DNA of 64,000 bases from Riemerella anatipestifer. Its GTDB lineage: Bacteria; Bacteroidota; Bacteroidia; Flavobacteriales; Weeksellaceae. Both the position numbers and the translations under genes were made by a program. This document shows positions 16,893-23,303 of the stretch, piece by piece (position 1 is the stretch's first letter; each line of letters opens with the position of its first letter). The notes beneath the pieces were generated by a model. The model was not told the DNA's origin. It did not search any database and worked only from the letters and a program-made list of their open reading frames with translations. The stretch is from NCBI RefSeq assembly GCF_009663465.1, contig NZ_QXHU01000002.1:333597-397596 (forward strand), given 5' to 3'.

Positions 16893-18146
16893 GTGCATTT
16901 GTCGCACAACAACGACCAGCCCGATTGGGCGGATTTGTTGGCTAAGGATTGGCTGGACACCATTAGAGGTATTTACAAAGAAAAAACACCTCCAAAAGAC
17001 GGCTTTTCTACAGAAATAGTAAAAAAGACTGGTAAAGAACTATCCACGGCGGTAGATAAAGGTTATATATTTAAAGGCGTAGATTACGACACTCCAGACT
17101 ACATCGCTCGAGAGGTACTAAAGCAGAATGTTTGGAAATTCTCGGTCGCAAAAAATTACAACGACTGCATTCGTCTTAATAATTTATTGCTTCGTCCCGA
17201 CGGAAGCATACGCCCATGGCACGAATTTAAGCGAGAGGCGATGATGATAGTCGGAATGTCTAATCGCTATCTAAAAACAGAATACGACACGATTGTTGCA
17301 GGGGCGATGATGAGCCGTAAATGGCAGGAAATCCAACGGGATAAGCATATTTTTCCTTTTGTAAAATTTGTGGTAACCATGGACGACCACACTTCCGAAA
17401 TATGCACACCTCTAAGCGGTGTAATAGTTAGCGTGGACGACCCTTTTTTACAGCAATATTTCCCGCCGAATCATTTCAACTGCCGAACCGATGTGATTAA
17501 ACTAAGAAATGCTGAGCCAACGCCACAGCGTTTATTGCCTTACATTGATATTCCAAAAGCATTTTTGAATAATGTGGGTGCTACGGGCGAAATTTTCACA
17601 GAAGAAAATAGATACATTGCAAATACGCCCGAAGAAGTTTTAGAGAAAGGTATTGATTTTATGTATTTAGAAAGATACTCAAATGTTGAGTTTAAAAAAG
17701 TGTATTTAGGAAAAGGAATGCTCCATTTATTTACCAACGGAAGTCAAACAAAACAAGAGTTTTCTAAAAACAAAAACGCTTTATCTGTACTGGTTGAAAA
17801 AGGAAAAAACTATAAGATGCTACCAATAATAGATGACGGTGCAACAAACCCTGATGCTTTCAATTATGAAAAACTTGTTTTTTCTGATATTAAAGTAGCG
17901 ATTACAGATAATGGAAAAAATGCTTTACAAAACGGATTGAAAGAAGCAAGTAAACAAGGAGCAGCAGAATTGATACTACATCTTACAGTGCCACCTAAAA
18001 GTTATATAGAAATGTATAAGGCTTTGAGATTAAGTTTAATTGAACAAAGAAATAAAAATGTAAAATACATTACTATTATTTTTCCTAACAAACAGGTAAA
18101 AGAGTATGATTTGCTTAGTATAAAGAAAAAGCTAAAACTCAAATAA
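16893..18146 (+). CDS. MuF-type head morphogenesis protein with C-terminal CdiA_C-like toxin domain
   Basis: 417 residues from GTG 16893. Residues ~70-205 are the MuF (Mu gpF) minor head domain, with the signature PPNHFNCRTDV and the upstream TMDDHTSEIC. Residues ~295-417 resemble, from memory, the CdiA C-terminal tRNase-type domain: NPD (D321), SDIK (D332, K334, a PD-(D/E)xK-like pattern) and ASKQGA. MuF polymorphic toxins of temperate phages are a described family. The frame is open back to 16794 with plausible protein (DFYLYEELDWQQLEQDYHS) but no ATG, and the GTG lies in a hairpin (16885-16893 pairs with 16905-16913), so translation by -1 frameshift from the portal is likely. The toxin part is visibly more AT-rich than the head part. 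Confidence 0.83.
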   Translation: MHLSHNNDQPDWADLLAKDWLDTIRGIYKEKTPPKDGFSTEIVKKTGKELSTAVDKGYIFKGVDYDTPDYIAREVLKQNVWKFSVAKNYNDCIRLNNLLLRPDGSIRPWHEFKREAMMIVGMSNRYLKTEYDTIVAGAMMSRKWQEIQRDKHIFPFVKFVVTMDDHTSEICTPLSGVIVSVDDPFLQQYFPPNHFNCRTDVIKLRNAEPTPQRLLPYIDIPKAFLNNVGATGEIFTEENRYIANTPEEVLEKGIDFMYLERYSNVEFKKVYLGKGMLHLFTNGSQTKQEFSKNKNALSVLVEKGKNYKMLPIIDDGATNPDAFNYEKLVFSDIKVAITDNGKNALQNGLKEASKQGAAELILHLTVPPKSYIEMYKALRLSLIEQRNKNVKYITIIFPNKQVKEYDLLSIKKKLKLK

Positions 18147-18157
18147 GTTTTAGCTTT
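18128..18157 (+). terminator. Hairpin at the 3' end of the MuF-toxin gene
   Basis: A perfect 12-bp inverted repeat, AAAGCTAAAACT at 18128-18139 with AGTTTTAGCTTT at 18146-18157, with the stop codon in its loop. No U-run follows (next bases AATAGGGG), so it is more likely a transcript-end stabiliser, attenuator or cassette boundary than a classical terminator. The 98 nt between it and the next gene are noncoding, less AT-rich at first (GGGGTTCAGGCTTATAGGGC), then A-rich before the next ATG. Confidence 0.45.
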
Positions 18158-18255
18158 AATAGGGGTTCAGGCTTATAGGGCTCAGCTGTCCCGTCCTCAA
18201 CCAGTATTGCAAATATACAAAAAAAATTAAAACAACTTTAAAACCATTTTAAAAG

Positions 18256-18777
18256 ATGACCACTGAAGAATACTTTGAGCAATTACAGGGGCGAGTAGCT
18301 CAAACTTTGCGAGAACTTCCACCAATTATCGGCGAGGAAGTGGTGCATTTTGCACAGGATAATTTCGACCGTCAAAGCTACAATGGCGATGCGTGGCAAA
18401 AACGAAAAAATCCCACTAAATGGGGAAAAAGAGACGAAGAAGGGCGAGCTTTACTCGTCAAAACTGCAAAACTAAGGCGGAGTATTCGGATTGGACAAGT
18501 GTGGGAAGATAAAGTAAGGGTGGTCGCAGGTGGGGCTGATGTTCCTTATGCTAAGGCTCATAATGAGGGATTTTCGGGAGCAGTAGAACAAAAAGTTAAT
18601 CCCTTTCTAAGACGAGGTAAGAAAGGCGAACCTATCGCTGTAAAAGGGCATACTCGAACTATTTATCAAAACATACCGAAACGCCAATTTATAGGCGATG
18701 AAGACAGTTCGGCTGAGCTTCGCTTTAGAATTAAAAACACAATAACTATCGAACTCAAAAAAATATTCAATAAATGA
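18256..18777 (+). CDS. Phage virion morphogenesis protein (Mu gpG-like)
   Basis: A 173-residue protein of the phage virion morphogenesis family, needed for head-tail joining. Recognisable segments are HFAQDNFDRQSYNG near the start, ADVPYAKAHNEGF in the centre and IPKRQFIGDE near the end, the last being the usual PxRxFLG-type motif of this family. Its stop overlaps the next start by 4 nt. It follows MuF as in Mu (F then G), separated here by the toxin cassette and a short noncoding gap. Confidence 0.85.
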   Translation: MTTEEYFEQLQGRVAQTLRELPPIIGEEVVHFAQDNFDRQSYNGDAWQKRKNPTKWGKRDEEGRALLVKTAKLRRSIRIGQVWEDKVRVVAGGADVPYAKAHNEGFSGAVEQKVNPFLRRGKKGEPIAVKGHTRTIYQNIPKRQFIGDEDSSAELRFRIKNTITIELKKIFNK

Positions 18778-19205
18778 AAAAACTTTACAACAAACTATTC
18801 GAACTACTCAAAGAAATCCCCGAATTGAAATATATAGATTTGAACTTCGGGCAAATAATGGAAGAAAAACCGCCTTTGGCATACCCTGCCGTGCTTATCA
18901 ATATAGGTGTCAATAGCACAGATACCTTTCACGATATTTTCCAGCAATTCAATGCAGAGTTTACGCTCTCTCTTGTTGTGAAAGCAGGCGATACCAACTC
19001 GCTTACCGAAGAGAACAGGAGAGAGCAAGCAATGGCTTATTTGGATTTGTCGGAAAAAATTTACAATAAACTACAAGGCTATGAGGACGGGCATTTTGAA
19101 ACCTTTACTTTTCAAAGTGCCTCCGAGCCTAATTTGAGAAAAGGTCTAAAGATAGTTGCTTTGCGTTATTCCTGCGGTTGGAAGCAGGAAGTTGCCAAAC
19201 CATAA
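18774..19205 (+). CDS. Tail terminator/completion-like phage protein
   Basis: A 143-residue soluble protein with alternating beta and helix, e.g. YPAVLINIGVNS, then FNAEFTLSLVVKAGDT and LRKGLKIVALRYSCGW. Position after a gpG-like gene, size and fold pattern fit the tail-completion (tail terminator) proteins that cap the tail tube, but I do not recognise a family with certainty. It is the last gene of the rightward late block, and its last 77 nt overlap antisense with a convergent 108-residue gene. Confidence 0.55.
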   Translation: MKKLYNKLFELLKEIPELKYIDLNFGQIMEEKPPLAYPAVLINIGVNSTDTFHDIFQQFNAEFTLSLVVKAGDTNSLTEENRREQAMAYLDLSEKIYNKLQGYEDGHFETFTFQSASEPNLRKGLKIVALRYSCGWKQEVAKP

Positions 19206-19455
19206 AAGGATAAACTTGTTTGAGTTCCGTAATGGTTGTCTTTTGCATTTCTAGACGATTGATGTATTCGGTATGTTCCGAAATAAGGTCGCAAATGCGA
19301 CTTTCGGAAAGGTCAAACTCAGGGATTAAGTTTTCTAAACAACGAGAGAATTTTAACCCCAACAAATAGGAATAATAGTAGAACCGTGCCGCCAACTTCT
19401 CGTTGCGATAGCGGATAAGTTCTGTATTTCTACCCTTATTTGCTAAACCTCTCAT
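19129..19455 (-). CDS. Conserved phage protein (RGLxNKGRN family), unknown function
   Basis: A 108-residue, basic helical protein starting MRGLANKGRNTELIRYRNEK, then AARFYYYSYLLGLKFSR and a segment LSESRICDLISEHTEYINR that looks like a DNA-binding or coiled-coil helix pair. Similar proteins, from memory, occur widely in Bacteroidota Mu-like prophages. Its 3' end overlaps the convergent late gene by 77 nt. A TATTTTTG box lies about 20 nt upstream of the ATG with a TTG 20 nt further, so it may have its own promoter overlapping the preceding terminator. A regulator of the early-to-late switch is one possibility; I cannot show it. Confidence 0.6.
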   Translation of the reverse strand: MRGLANKGRNTELIRYRNEKLAARFYYYSYLLGLKFSRCLENLIPEFDLSESRICDLISEHTEYINRLEMQKTTITELKQVYPFMVWQLPASNRRNNAKQLSLDLFSN

Positions 19456-19472
19456 ACTCGCAAAAATACAAA

Positions 19473-19500
19473 AACCCCAGCTATATTACAAGCTGGGGTT
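19473..19500 (-). terminator. Bidirectional intrinsic terminator
   Basis: A perfect 10-bp stem, AACCCCAGCT (19473-19482) with AGCTGGGGTT (19491-19500), 8-nt loop. On the minus strand it follows the cargo gene stop at 19508 and is followed by a T-rich run, so it ends the leftward early operon. Confidence 0.85.
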
Positions 19501-19507
19501 TGTTGGG

Positions 19508-19981
19508 TTATTTCATTTTATAAATACATCGTATTCTTTCTCTTAAAACTTCTGCTTTATCCAAATCCATTTTTTCTTCAAAAATTCCAATCTTGTATTT
19601 TTTTATAATTTTATTAGAAAGTATAGAAACATCTTTCGCTGATAACTTTACAAATGCAGAATAATCGAAATTATAATCTATTCCTGTGCTAACATCAATT
19701 TTTGTATTGGGTCTTGACCATTTTGTTCCATCCGTAAATATAATGTAGGCTCCCTCTAAATCATCAAAAAATGTACTACTTGAGGAGTATAAATATAAAT
19801 AATAAGTACTTATGTTTTTGTAAATGTTTTTTTGAATGGACACAAATCTGTTTTCATAATCCATCGTGGTTGCAGATTTTTTACCAGTGAAATCATCTAC
19901 AATTAAATCTATATCACAGTTTTGCCCCAAAGCAACCCCACTAAATAAGGATAGACACGCAAATAATAAGATTTTTCTCAT
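19508..19981 (-). CDS. Secreted phage cargo (moron) protein, unknown function
   Basis: A 157-residue protein from ATG 19981 with a clear signal peptide (MRKILLFACLSLFSGVALGQ), probably cleaved after ALG, so it acts in the periplasm or beyond. The mature part has Tyr/Ser-rich beta-like segments (YYLYLYSSSSTFF) and ends with a basic helix. It sits at the end of the early operon and is closed by its own strong terminator; the gene is more AT-rich than its neighbours. That is the profile of a lysogenic-conversion gene. No family recognised. A longer in-frame start at 20029 would bury the signal peptide and is unlikely. Confidence 0.65.
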   Translation of the reverse strand: MRKILLFACLSLFSGVALGQNCDIDLIVDDFTGKKSATTMDYENRFVSIQKNIYKNISTYYLYLYSSSSTFFDDLEGAYIIFTDGTKWSRPNTKIDVSTGIDYNFDYSAFVKLSAKDVSILSNKIIKKYKIGIFEEKMDLDKAEVLRERIRCIYKMK

Positions 19982-20039
19982 AACGATTAAATTAAGCCCA
20001 AAAATAAAAAAAACGTTTGGGAGTTCCAAGCGTTTTACT

Positions 20040-20256
20040 TTACCTCAATTTTGCTAAGGCTTTTTTAGCAGCTTTTTGTTTTGCTGCCTTTTGGTTTTCT
20101 GCGGAGGCTATGAATACCCTCCCGTTGGGGAGTTTTATCTCTACCGTACATGGTAGGGCAATGGTCTGGACCCTCTTTTTTTACAACTCTTGTTTCAATA
20201 CTTTCTCTAAAAATTTTTTGGCATGTTTCTGCCAATTTCACAATTGGATTTGTCAT
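20040..20256 (-). pseudogene. Small phage protein broken by a shift at an A7 run
   Basis: Frame 1 starts MTNPIVKLAETCQKIFRESI and reaches TRVVKK at a run of seven A (T7 at 20176-20182 on the + strand). Beyond it the other frame continues as convincing protein: VEIKLPNGRVFIASAENQ, then AAKQKAAKKALAKLR and stop at 20040. With one A fewer the two halves join into one 71-residue protein. As written, frame 1 runs into unrelated residues and ends after 63. Either an indel, a sequencing error in the homopolymer, or on/off slippage. Last small gene before the cargo gene. Confidence 0.65.
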
Positions 20257-20273
20257 AATAATTTAATATTTAG

Positions 20274-20561
20274 TTAATAAAATTCTTTTAAATGCTTTTT
20301 AAACTCTTTTTCAAAGATTTTTAAATATAAATTGTCTTTGCTTTGTTTTTCGCCCTTTTTGGTAGCGGTTAAGGTTTGCTCCTCAAAGGGTGGTTCATCT
20401 ATTAAAAAGCCTTGCTCCGCAGGCTTTCTGTAGATATAAGGCTTTATTTCATAGCCTCGTTTTTCTAAAAAATCTATTATTTTTGTTTGTGGTACATTTA
20501 TAGACATTCCTATTTCCACAAACCATGGCTCTGTATATGAACGCTTATATATTTTTACCAT
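20274..20561 (-). CDS. Small phage early protein, unknown function
   Basis: A 95-residue protein starting MVKIYKRSYTEPWFVEIGMS, with a helix-turn-helix-like segment (VPQTKIIDFLEKRGYEIKPY) and a basic amphipathic C-terminus (LKIFEKEFKKHLKEF). It starts 6 nt after the preceding early gene. The compact basic build suggests DNA or protein binding, but I recognise no family. Confidence 0.5.
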   Translation of the reverse strand: MVKIYKRSYTEPWFVEIGMSINVPQTKIIDFLEKRGYEIKPYIYRKPAEQGFLIDEPPFEEQTLTATKKGEKQSKDNLYLKIFEKEFKKHLKEFY

Positions 20562-20567
20562 AACTAT

Positions 20568-21008
20568 TTATATTTTATCCGCCAACCAGTATTTTTGGTT
20601 GAGGAAGGTTGAAGGGTACGGCATCGCCGTTTTATCTATCTTTTTCGTTTCTTTGAATTTTGGAATGTAAAGAAGCACCTCTATTTTGTCTGCTTCGGAC
20701 AATGCATTCCACGCTTTTTGGGTGGTAGCTATTTTGCCCTTTTTGTAGCCGTAGAGGTTCCAGAAAACCTCAAACCTTAAGTCTTTGGGCATTTCTAGGT
20801 AATCAAAGTCAGGGTCTTTCTCTTCCATTTTTTTTATAAAAGCTACCTCCGTGCGTAGCTTGTTGGCGTGTCTTAAGACTATGTTTATATCAACCTCCGT
20901 CCACCGAGCTTCGGACATTTCAACCGCTCTTAGCAAACCGAAAGTTCTATCATATGAAAGAATTATTTTTCTTTCGCTTTTTTTGTGGATTATAATGTAC
21001 TGATTCAT
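20568..21008 (-). CDS. Phage early protein with replication-protein-like C-terminal motif
   Basis: 146 residues. The C-terminal half reads FEVFWNLYGYKKGKIATTQK, then AWNALSEADKIEVLLYIPKF and PYPSTFLNQKYW. This is the characteristic tail of phage replication-initiator/DnaD-like proteins (FxxFWxxYPxKxxKxxAxxAWxKLS, then YPxTFLNxxxW), seen here without the usual N-terminal winged helix. It may interact with host replication proteins during transposition-replication. It overlaps the upstream gene by 4 nt (ATGA). Confidence 0.55.
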   Translation of the reverse strand: MNQYIIIHKKSERKIILSYDRTFGLLRAVEMSEARWTEVDINIVLRHANKLRTEVAFIKKMEEKDPDFDYLEMPKDLRFEVFWNLYGYKKGKIATTQKAWNALSEADKIEVLLYIPKFKETKKIDKTAMPYPSTFLNQKYWLADKI

Positions 21009-21328
21009 AAGGCTTGTGTTTTTTGATGAACTTCATTTTTAAGTTGGTCTATTTTTATAAATTGGTCGGGAGAAAGTTGAGACGAGGATAAAATGACTTC
21101 TAATAATTCATAGAACACTACGGCAGAGTGTTTATACAGCTCTACCGTTGAAGTATTAGATTGGGTAAAGTACTTTTTTGTTAAAATATCTCTAATCTCT
21201 ATTATTAGTGATTTTTCAATTCTTTTTATAAACGCCGTTTCTCCTATTAGAGTTAAAATATACGGATTAACAAAAGCTTTGTTGAGCAACAATATAGTTT
21301 CTCTATCTATCTTTAGCTTTAATTTCAT
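21005..21328 (-). CDS. Small phage early protein, unknown function
   Basis: A 107-residue, largely helical soluble protein (MKLKLKIDRETILLLNKAFV at the start; KHSAVVFYELLEVILSSSQL near the centre). Its start lies 1 nt after the GemA-like gene and its stop overlaps the next start by 4 nt, so it is translated as part of the early operon. No recognisable domain. Confidence 0.5.
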   Translation of the reverse strand: MKLKLKIDRETILLLNKAFVNPYILTLIGETAFIKRIEKSLIIEIRDILTKKYFTQSNTSTVELYKHSAVVFYELLEVILSSSQLSPDQFIKIDQLKNEVHQKTQAL

Positions 21329-21329
21329 T

Positions 21330-21800
21330 TTAATTCAAATTTTTAATTTTATCAGCCTTATTCCAATAGGCTTTATTACCAAATTTTTCGGAGGCTTTTC
21401 TATTATTATCTGCCAGCTTATGAAGTTGGCTAAGAAGAACCTTCAGCTCTTCGGCTGAATGAAAAGCCAAAGGTTTTTTATAAACACTCCGTTCCAACAT
21501 CCAGCGGTTCAGATGCCCGAAAGGATTGGGCTTTGCACCTTTTTCCGTTATTTCTAATAACGGCTCATTCGGGCGGTGTATGCCCTCTGCTTCCAAAATG
21601 GATAGGCAGGTGCTTATCAGCTTGGTTTTGCTCTTTTTGATACCCTCTAAGGCATTGCAGAGGTCTATCAACTCTTGTCTATTTAATTCTCTACTGCTAG
21701 AGGTTCTGCCATTCGTGAACTCGTAGATGACCTCGTGCCTTTCGTCTGTAGTAAACCCTTTTTTGGAGAATAATGTTTGGAGTTTCTTTATTGTTGCCAT
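21330..21800 (-). CDS. GemA-like (Mu gp16-type) early protein
   Basis: A 156-residue protein. The N-terminal part (ATIKKLQTLFSKKGFTTDER, then FTNGRTSSSRELNRQEL) resembles the GemA/gp16 pattern of a helical region with a TGRTSSxELxxxEL motif, and the C-terminus is a separate helical domain ending AYWNKADKIKNLN. In Mu, GemA modulates host gene expression and DNA supercoiling. Position in the middle early region agrees. The match is from memory of the motif, so moderate confidence. Confidence 0.6.
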   Translation of the reverse strand: MATIKKLQTLFSKKGFTTDERHEVIYEFTNGRTSSSRELNRQELIDLCNALEGIKKSKTKLISTCLSILEAEGIHRPNEPLLEITEKGAKPNPFGHLNRWMLERSVYKKPLAFHSAEELKVLLSQLHKLADNNRKASEKFGNKAYWNKADKIKNLN

Positions 21801-21812
21801 AGTATTTATTTT

Positions 21813-22010
21813 TTATTGGTTCAAATAATGGTTCCAGTCTATGAAGGCGGATAATCCAAAAATAATTGCCACTATCGTGTTTAAAATTTCTAAAAATTCC
21901 TCTTGTTCAATATTTATATCCATTCTATAACAGCGGTCTAATTTTTCCCTATTAGCCATTGCTCTGAAAAGAAACACGGTGGAGATTATTCCAAGTAAAA
22001 TGTTTAGCAT
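21813..22010 (-). CDS. Small phage membrane protein
   Basis: 65 residues with two hydrophobic helices: MLNILLGIISTVFLFRAMA at the N-terminus and ILNTIVAIIFGLSAFIDW near the C-terminus, separated by an acidic loop. It starts 2 nt after the upstream 59-residue gene. Possible roles are superinfection exclusion or membrane anchoring of an early function; nothing in the sequence decides. Confidence 0.5.
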   Translation of the reverse strand: MLNILLGIISTVFLFRAMANREKLDRCYRMDINIEQEEFLEILNTIVAIIFGLSAFIDWNHYLNQ

Positions 22011-22012
22011 AG

Positions 22013-22192
22013 TTATAACCCTCTTTTTAATTCTTCTAAATTTTCCTTTAAGTTTTTTATATGAAAAAACATAGAGGCTTTGTTTCCTCTCGTCATTCTC
22101 ATCATTAGTCTGTTTTCCAAGATTTCTAATTTTTCGCTCACAACATCAATCTTCATGATGTTGATAGCTTTTTTTGTTATTTTTTTCGCCAT
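22013..22192 (-). CDS. Small basic phage protein (59 residues)
   Basis: ATG at 22192 to TAA at 22013, encoding MAKKITKKAINIMKIDVVSE, a helix, and MFFHIKNLKENLEELKRGL. Very basic and helical, compatible with nucleic-acid or coiled-coil interaction. It fills the gap between two other early genes, with the next gene starting 2 nt after its stop. Its leader carries the T-arm-like hairpin at 22206-22247 and an A-rich ribosome-binding stretch. Confidence 0.55.
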   Translation of the reverse strand: MAKKITKKAINIMKIDVVSEKLEILENRLMMRMTRGNKASMFFHIKNLKENLEELKRGL

Positions 22193-22205
22193 ACTTTCTT
22201 TTTTG

Positions 22206-22247
22206 TTCCGCTCGGGGGCTTGAACCCCGAAGCCTGCCAGTGCGGAA
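22206..22247 (-). promoter_or_regulatory. tRNA T-arm-like minihelix in an early-gene leader
   Basis: On the minus strand a 6-bp outer stem (TTCCGC with GCGGAA) encloses an 11-nt strand and a 6-bp inner stem TCGGGG-TTCAAGC-CCCCGA. Inner loop and closing pairs match the tRNA T-arm consensus GGTTCRANYCC, and the outer stem imitates the acceptor stem. There is no anticodon arm, so it is not a tRNA gene. It occupies the 69-nt gap before the 59-residue gene and ends in GGAACAAAAAA, just as the structured leader of the transposase gene does. Confidence 0.5.
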
Positions 22248-22261
22248 AGTGAGTATATCTC

Positions 22262-22612
22262 TTAAGGTTTGTCCTGTATTTCTCTAAACCAACACTCATA
22301 GCTCTCGTTTGTTCCATCCTCATAATAAACCATGAGGATAGGTTTCGCCCAATCAGAAATCCTATAAGCATCATAACTAAAGAAGGTTTTTCCGTCAAAT
22401 ATCACGGTGTGGTTTTCTCTGAAATCGCCGTCTAATCCAAGTTTCGCCTCTTTTATTTTTTTTCCATTCTCTATTAGGTGTGTGATTATTTTGGTGGCTT
22501 TCGCCTCGTCCACCTCCATGAAAAAACCTACACTTTGCTCTATGCAATTAGAGCCATCCAAAAAGGATATGCTTTTAGGCGTGTAATTATTTTTTATCGG
22601 TTGATAGCTCAT
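22262..22612 (-). CDS. Phage early protein, unknown function
   Basis: 116 residues from ATG 22612 (MSYQPIKNNYTPKSISFLDG). An upstream ATG at 22642 would extend further into the previous gene. The body mixes beta and helix: CIEQSVGFFMEVDEAKATKI, then FDGKTFFSYDAYRISDW and MVYYEDGTNESYECWF. It overlaps the DUF3164 gene by 26 nt. I recognise no family; the beta-rich end suggests a small folded domain rather than a regulator. Confidence 0.5.
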   Translation of the reverse strand: MSYQPIKNNYTPKSISFLDGSNCIEQSVGFFMEVDEAKATKIITHLIENGKKIKEAKLGLDGDFRENHTVIFDGKTFFSYDAYRISDWAKPILMVYYEDGTNESYECWFREIQDKP

Positions 22613-23303
22613 TTTTATTTGTTTTTTGGTTATAGTCCTCATGTACTGGAAACAATGCCTCTATATCCGTCCCCTCGGGGAAGTCCACTGCCGAAATAGA
22701 CAGCGGAATATTAACCTTTTTACCTTGGGCATCGGTATAGCTGGCGTCAATAAAGAACGCCGAGCGTTGCGGTTTATACGACTGGCGGATAATGTTTACC
22801 GCATCGGTAAAATTCAAGTCGTTAAATTCTTCTGCCAGTTTAGTAAGTTCTAAAACCCTTGATGCTTTTAGATTACCTTTTGCGTCTTTTTTTAATAGTT
22901 GGTTCACGGCGTGAACGAGCTTTCCTGTGGCTTCGTCTTTTGCAAGAGAGGAAATAAACTCCCTTACTTTGTCTATTCCAGCGGTAACAGTATCGTCCCA
23001 ACCGTCAATTATCCTAAAGCCGTAAGTAATGGTGTTCCCCTTGTCATCGCTGAAAGTATGGCTCTGCTGTGTGTCCTTCACATCGTAAGCCTTAGCCTTC
23101 AAATCTAGTAAGGTTTTTAGATTCTCGAAAGCAAACAATTTTACTTTGCTAATGGTTTGGCTTAACGCCCTTAGCGATGCCACTATTTGGGGAAGTTCTT
23201 GGCTTACTATCTCCTTGTAAGCCTTTCTGTCTTCCGCTTTTTCTTGGTTTCTGCGGTCTAGCTCCGCTTGTAGCTCCTCCGCTGTTAGGTTTGATAGGTT
23301 CAT
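22587..23303 (-). CDS. DUF3164 family phage protein
   Basis: 238 residues matching DUF3164, a family typical of Mu-like prophages. Recognisable parts are an N-terminal helical region (LTAEELQAELDRRNQEKAED), the central NTITYGFRIIDGWDDTVTAG, then GIDKVREFISSLA and a C-terminal beta segment SAFFIDASYTDAQGKKVNIP. The biochemical role is not known to me. It overlaps the upstream 61-residue gene by 4 nt and sits centrally in the early operon, as in related phages. Confidence 0.85.
   Translation of the reverse strand: MNLSNLTAEELQAELDRRNQEKAEDRKAYKEIVSQELPQIVASLRALSQTISKVKLFAFENLKTLLDLKAKAYDVKDTQQSHTFSDDKGNTITYGFRIIDGWDDTVTAGIDKVREFISSLAKDEATGKLVHAVNQLLKKDAKGNLKASRVLELTKLAEEFNDLNFTDAVNIIRQSYKPQRSAFFIDASYTDAQGKKVNIPLSISAVDFPEGTDIEALFPVHEDYNQKTNKNELSTDKK

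Noticed and set aside
16893-16895. GTG 16893 as the main start of the MuF gene
   Set aside because: It is in a strong hairpin and coding-like sequence continues upstream; kept only as the formal start because no ATG exists.
18128-18157. Classical rho-independent terminator
   Set aside because: The 12-bp stem is perfect but AT-rich and lacks a following U-run, so it is listed as a 3' hairpin with low confidence.
22206-22250. tRNA gene
   Set aside because: The T-arm and acceptor-like stem are convincing, but no anticodon or D stem can be built upstream on the same strand at tRNA spacing.
22177-22398. 73-codon minus-strand frame over the T-arm element
   Set aside because: Its first half overlaps a better gene in another frame, and its end (ASGFKPPSGTKKK) is what a translated T-arm looks like.
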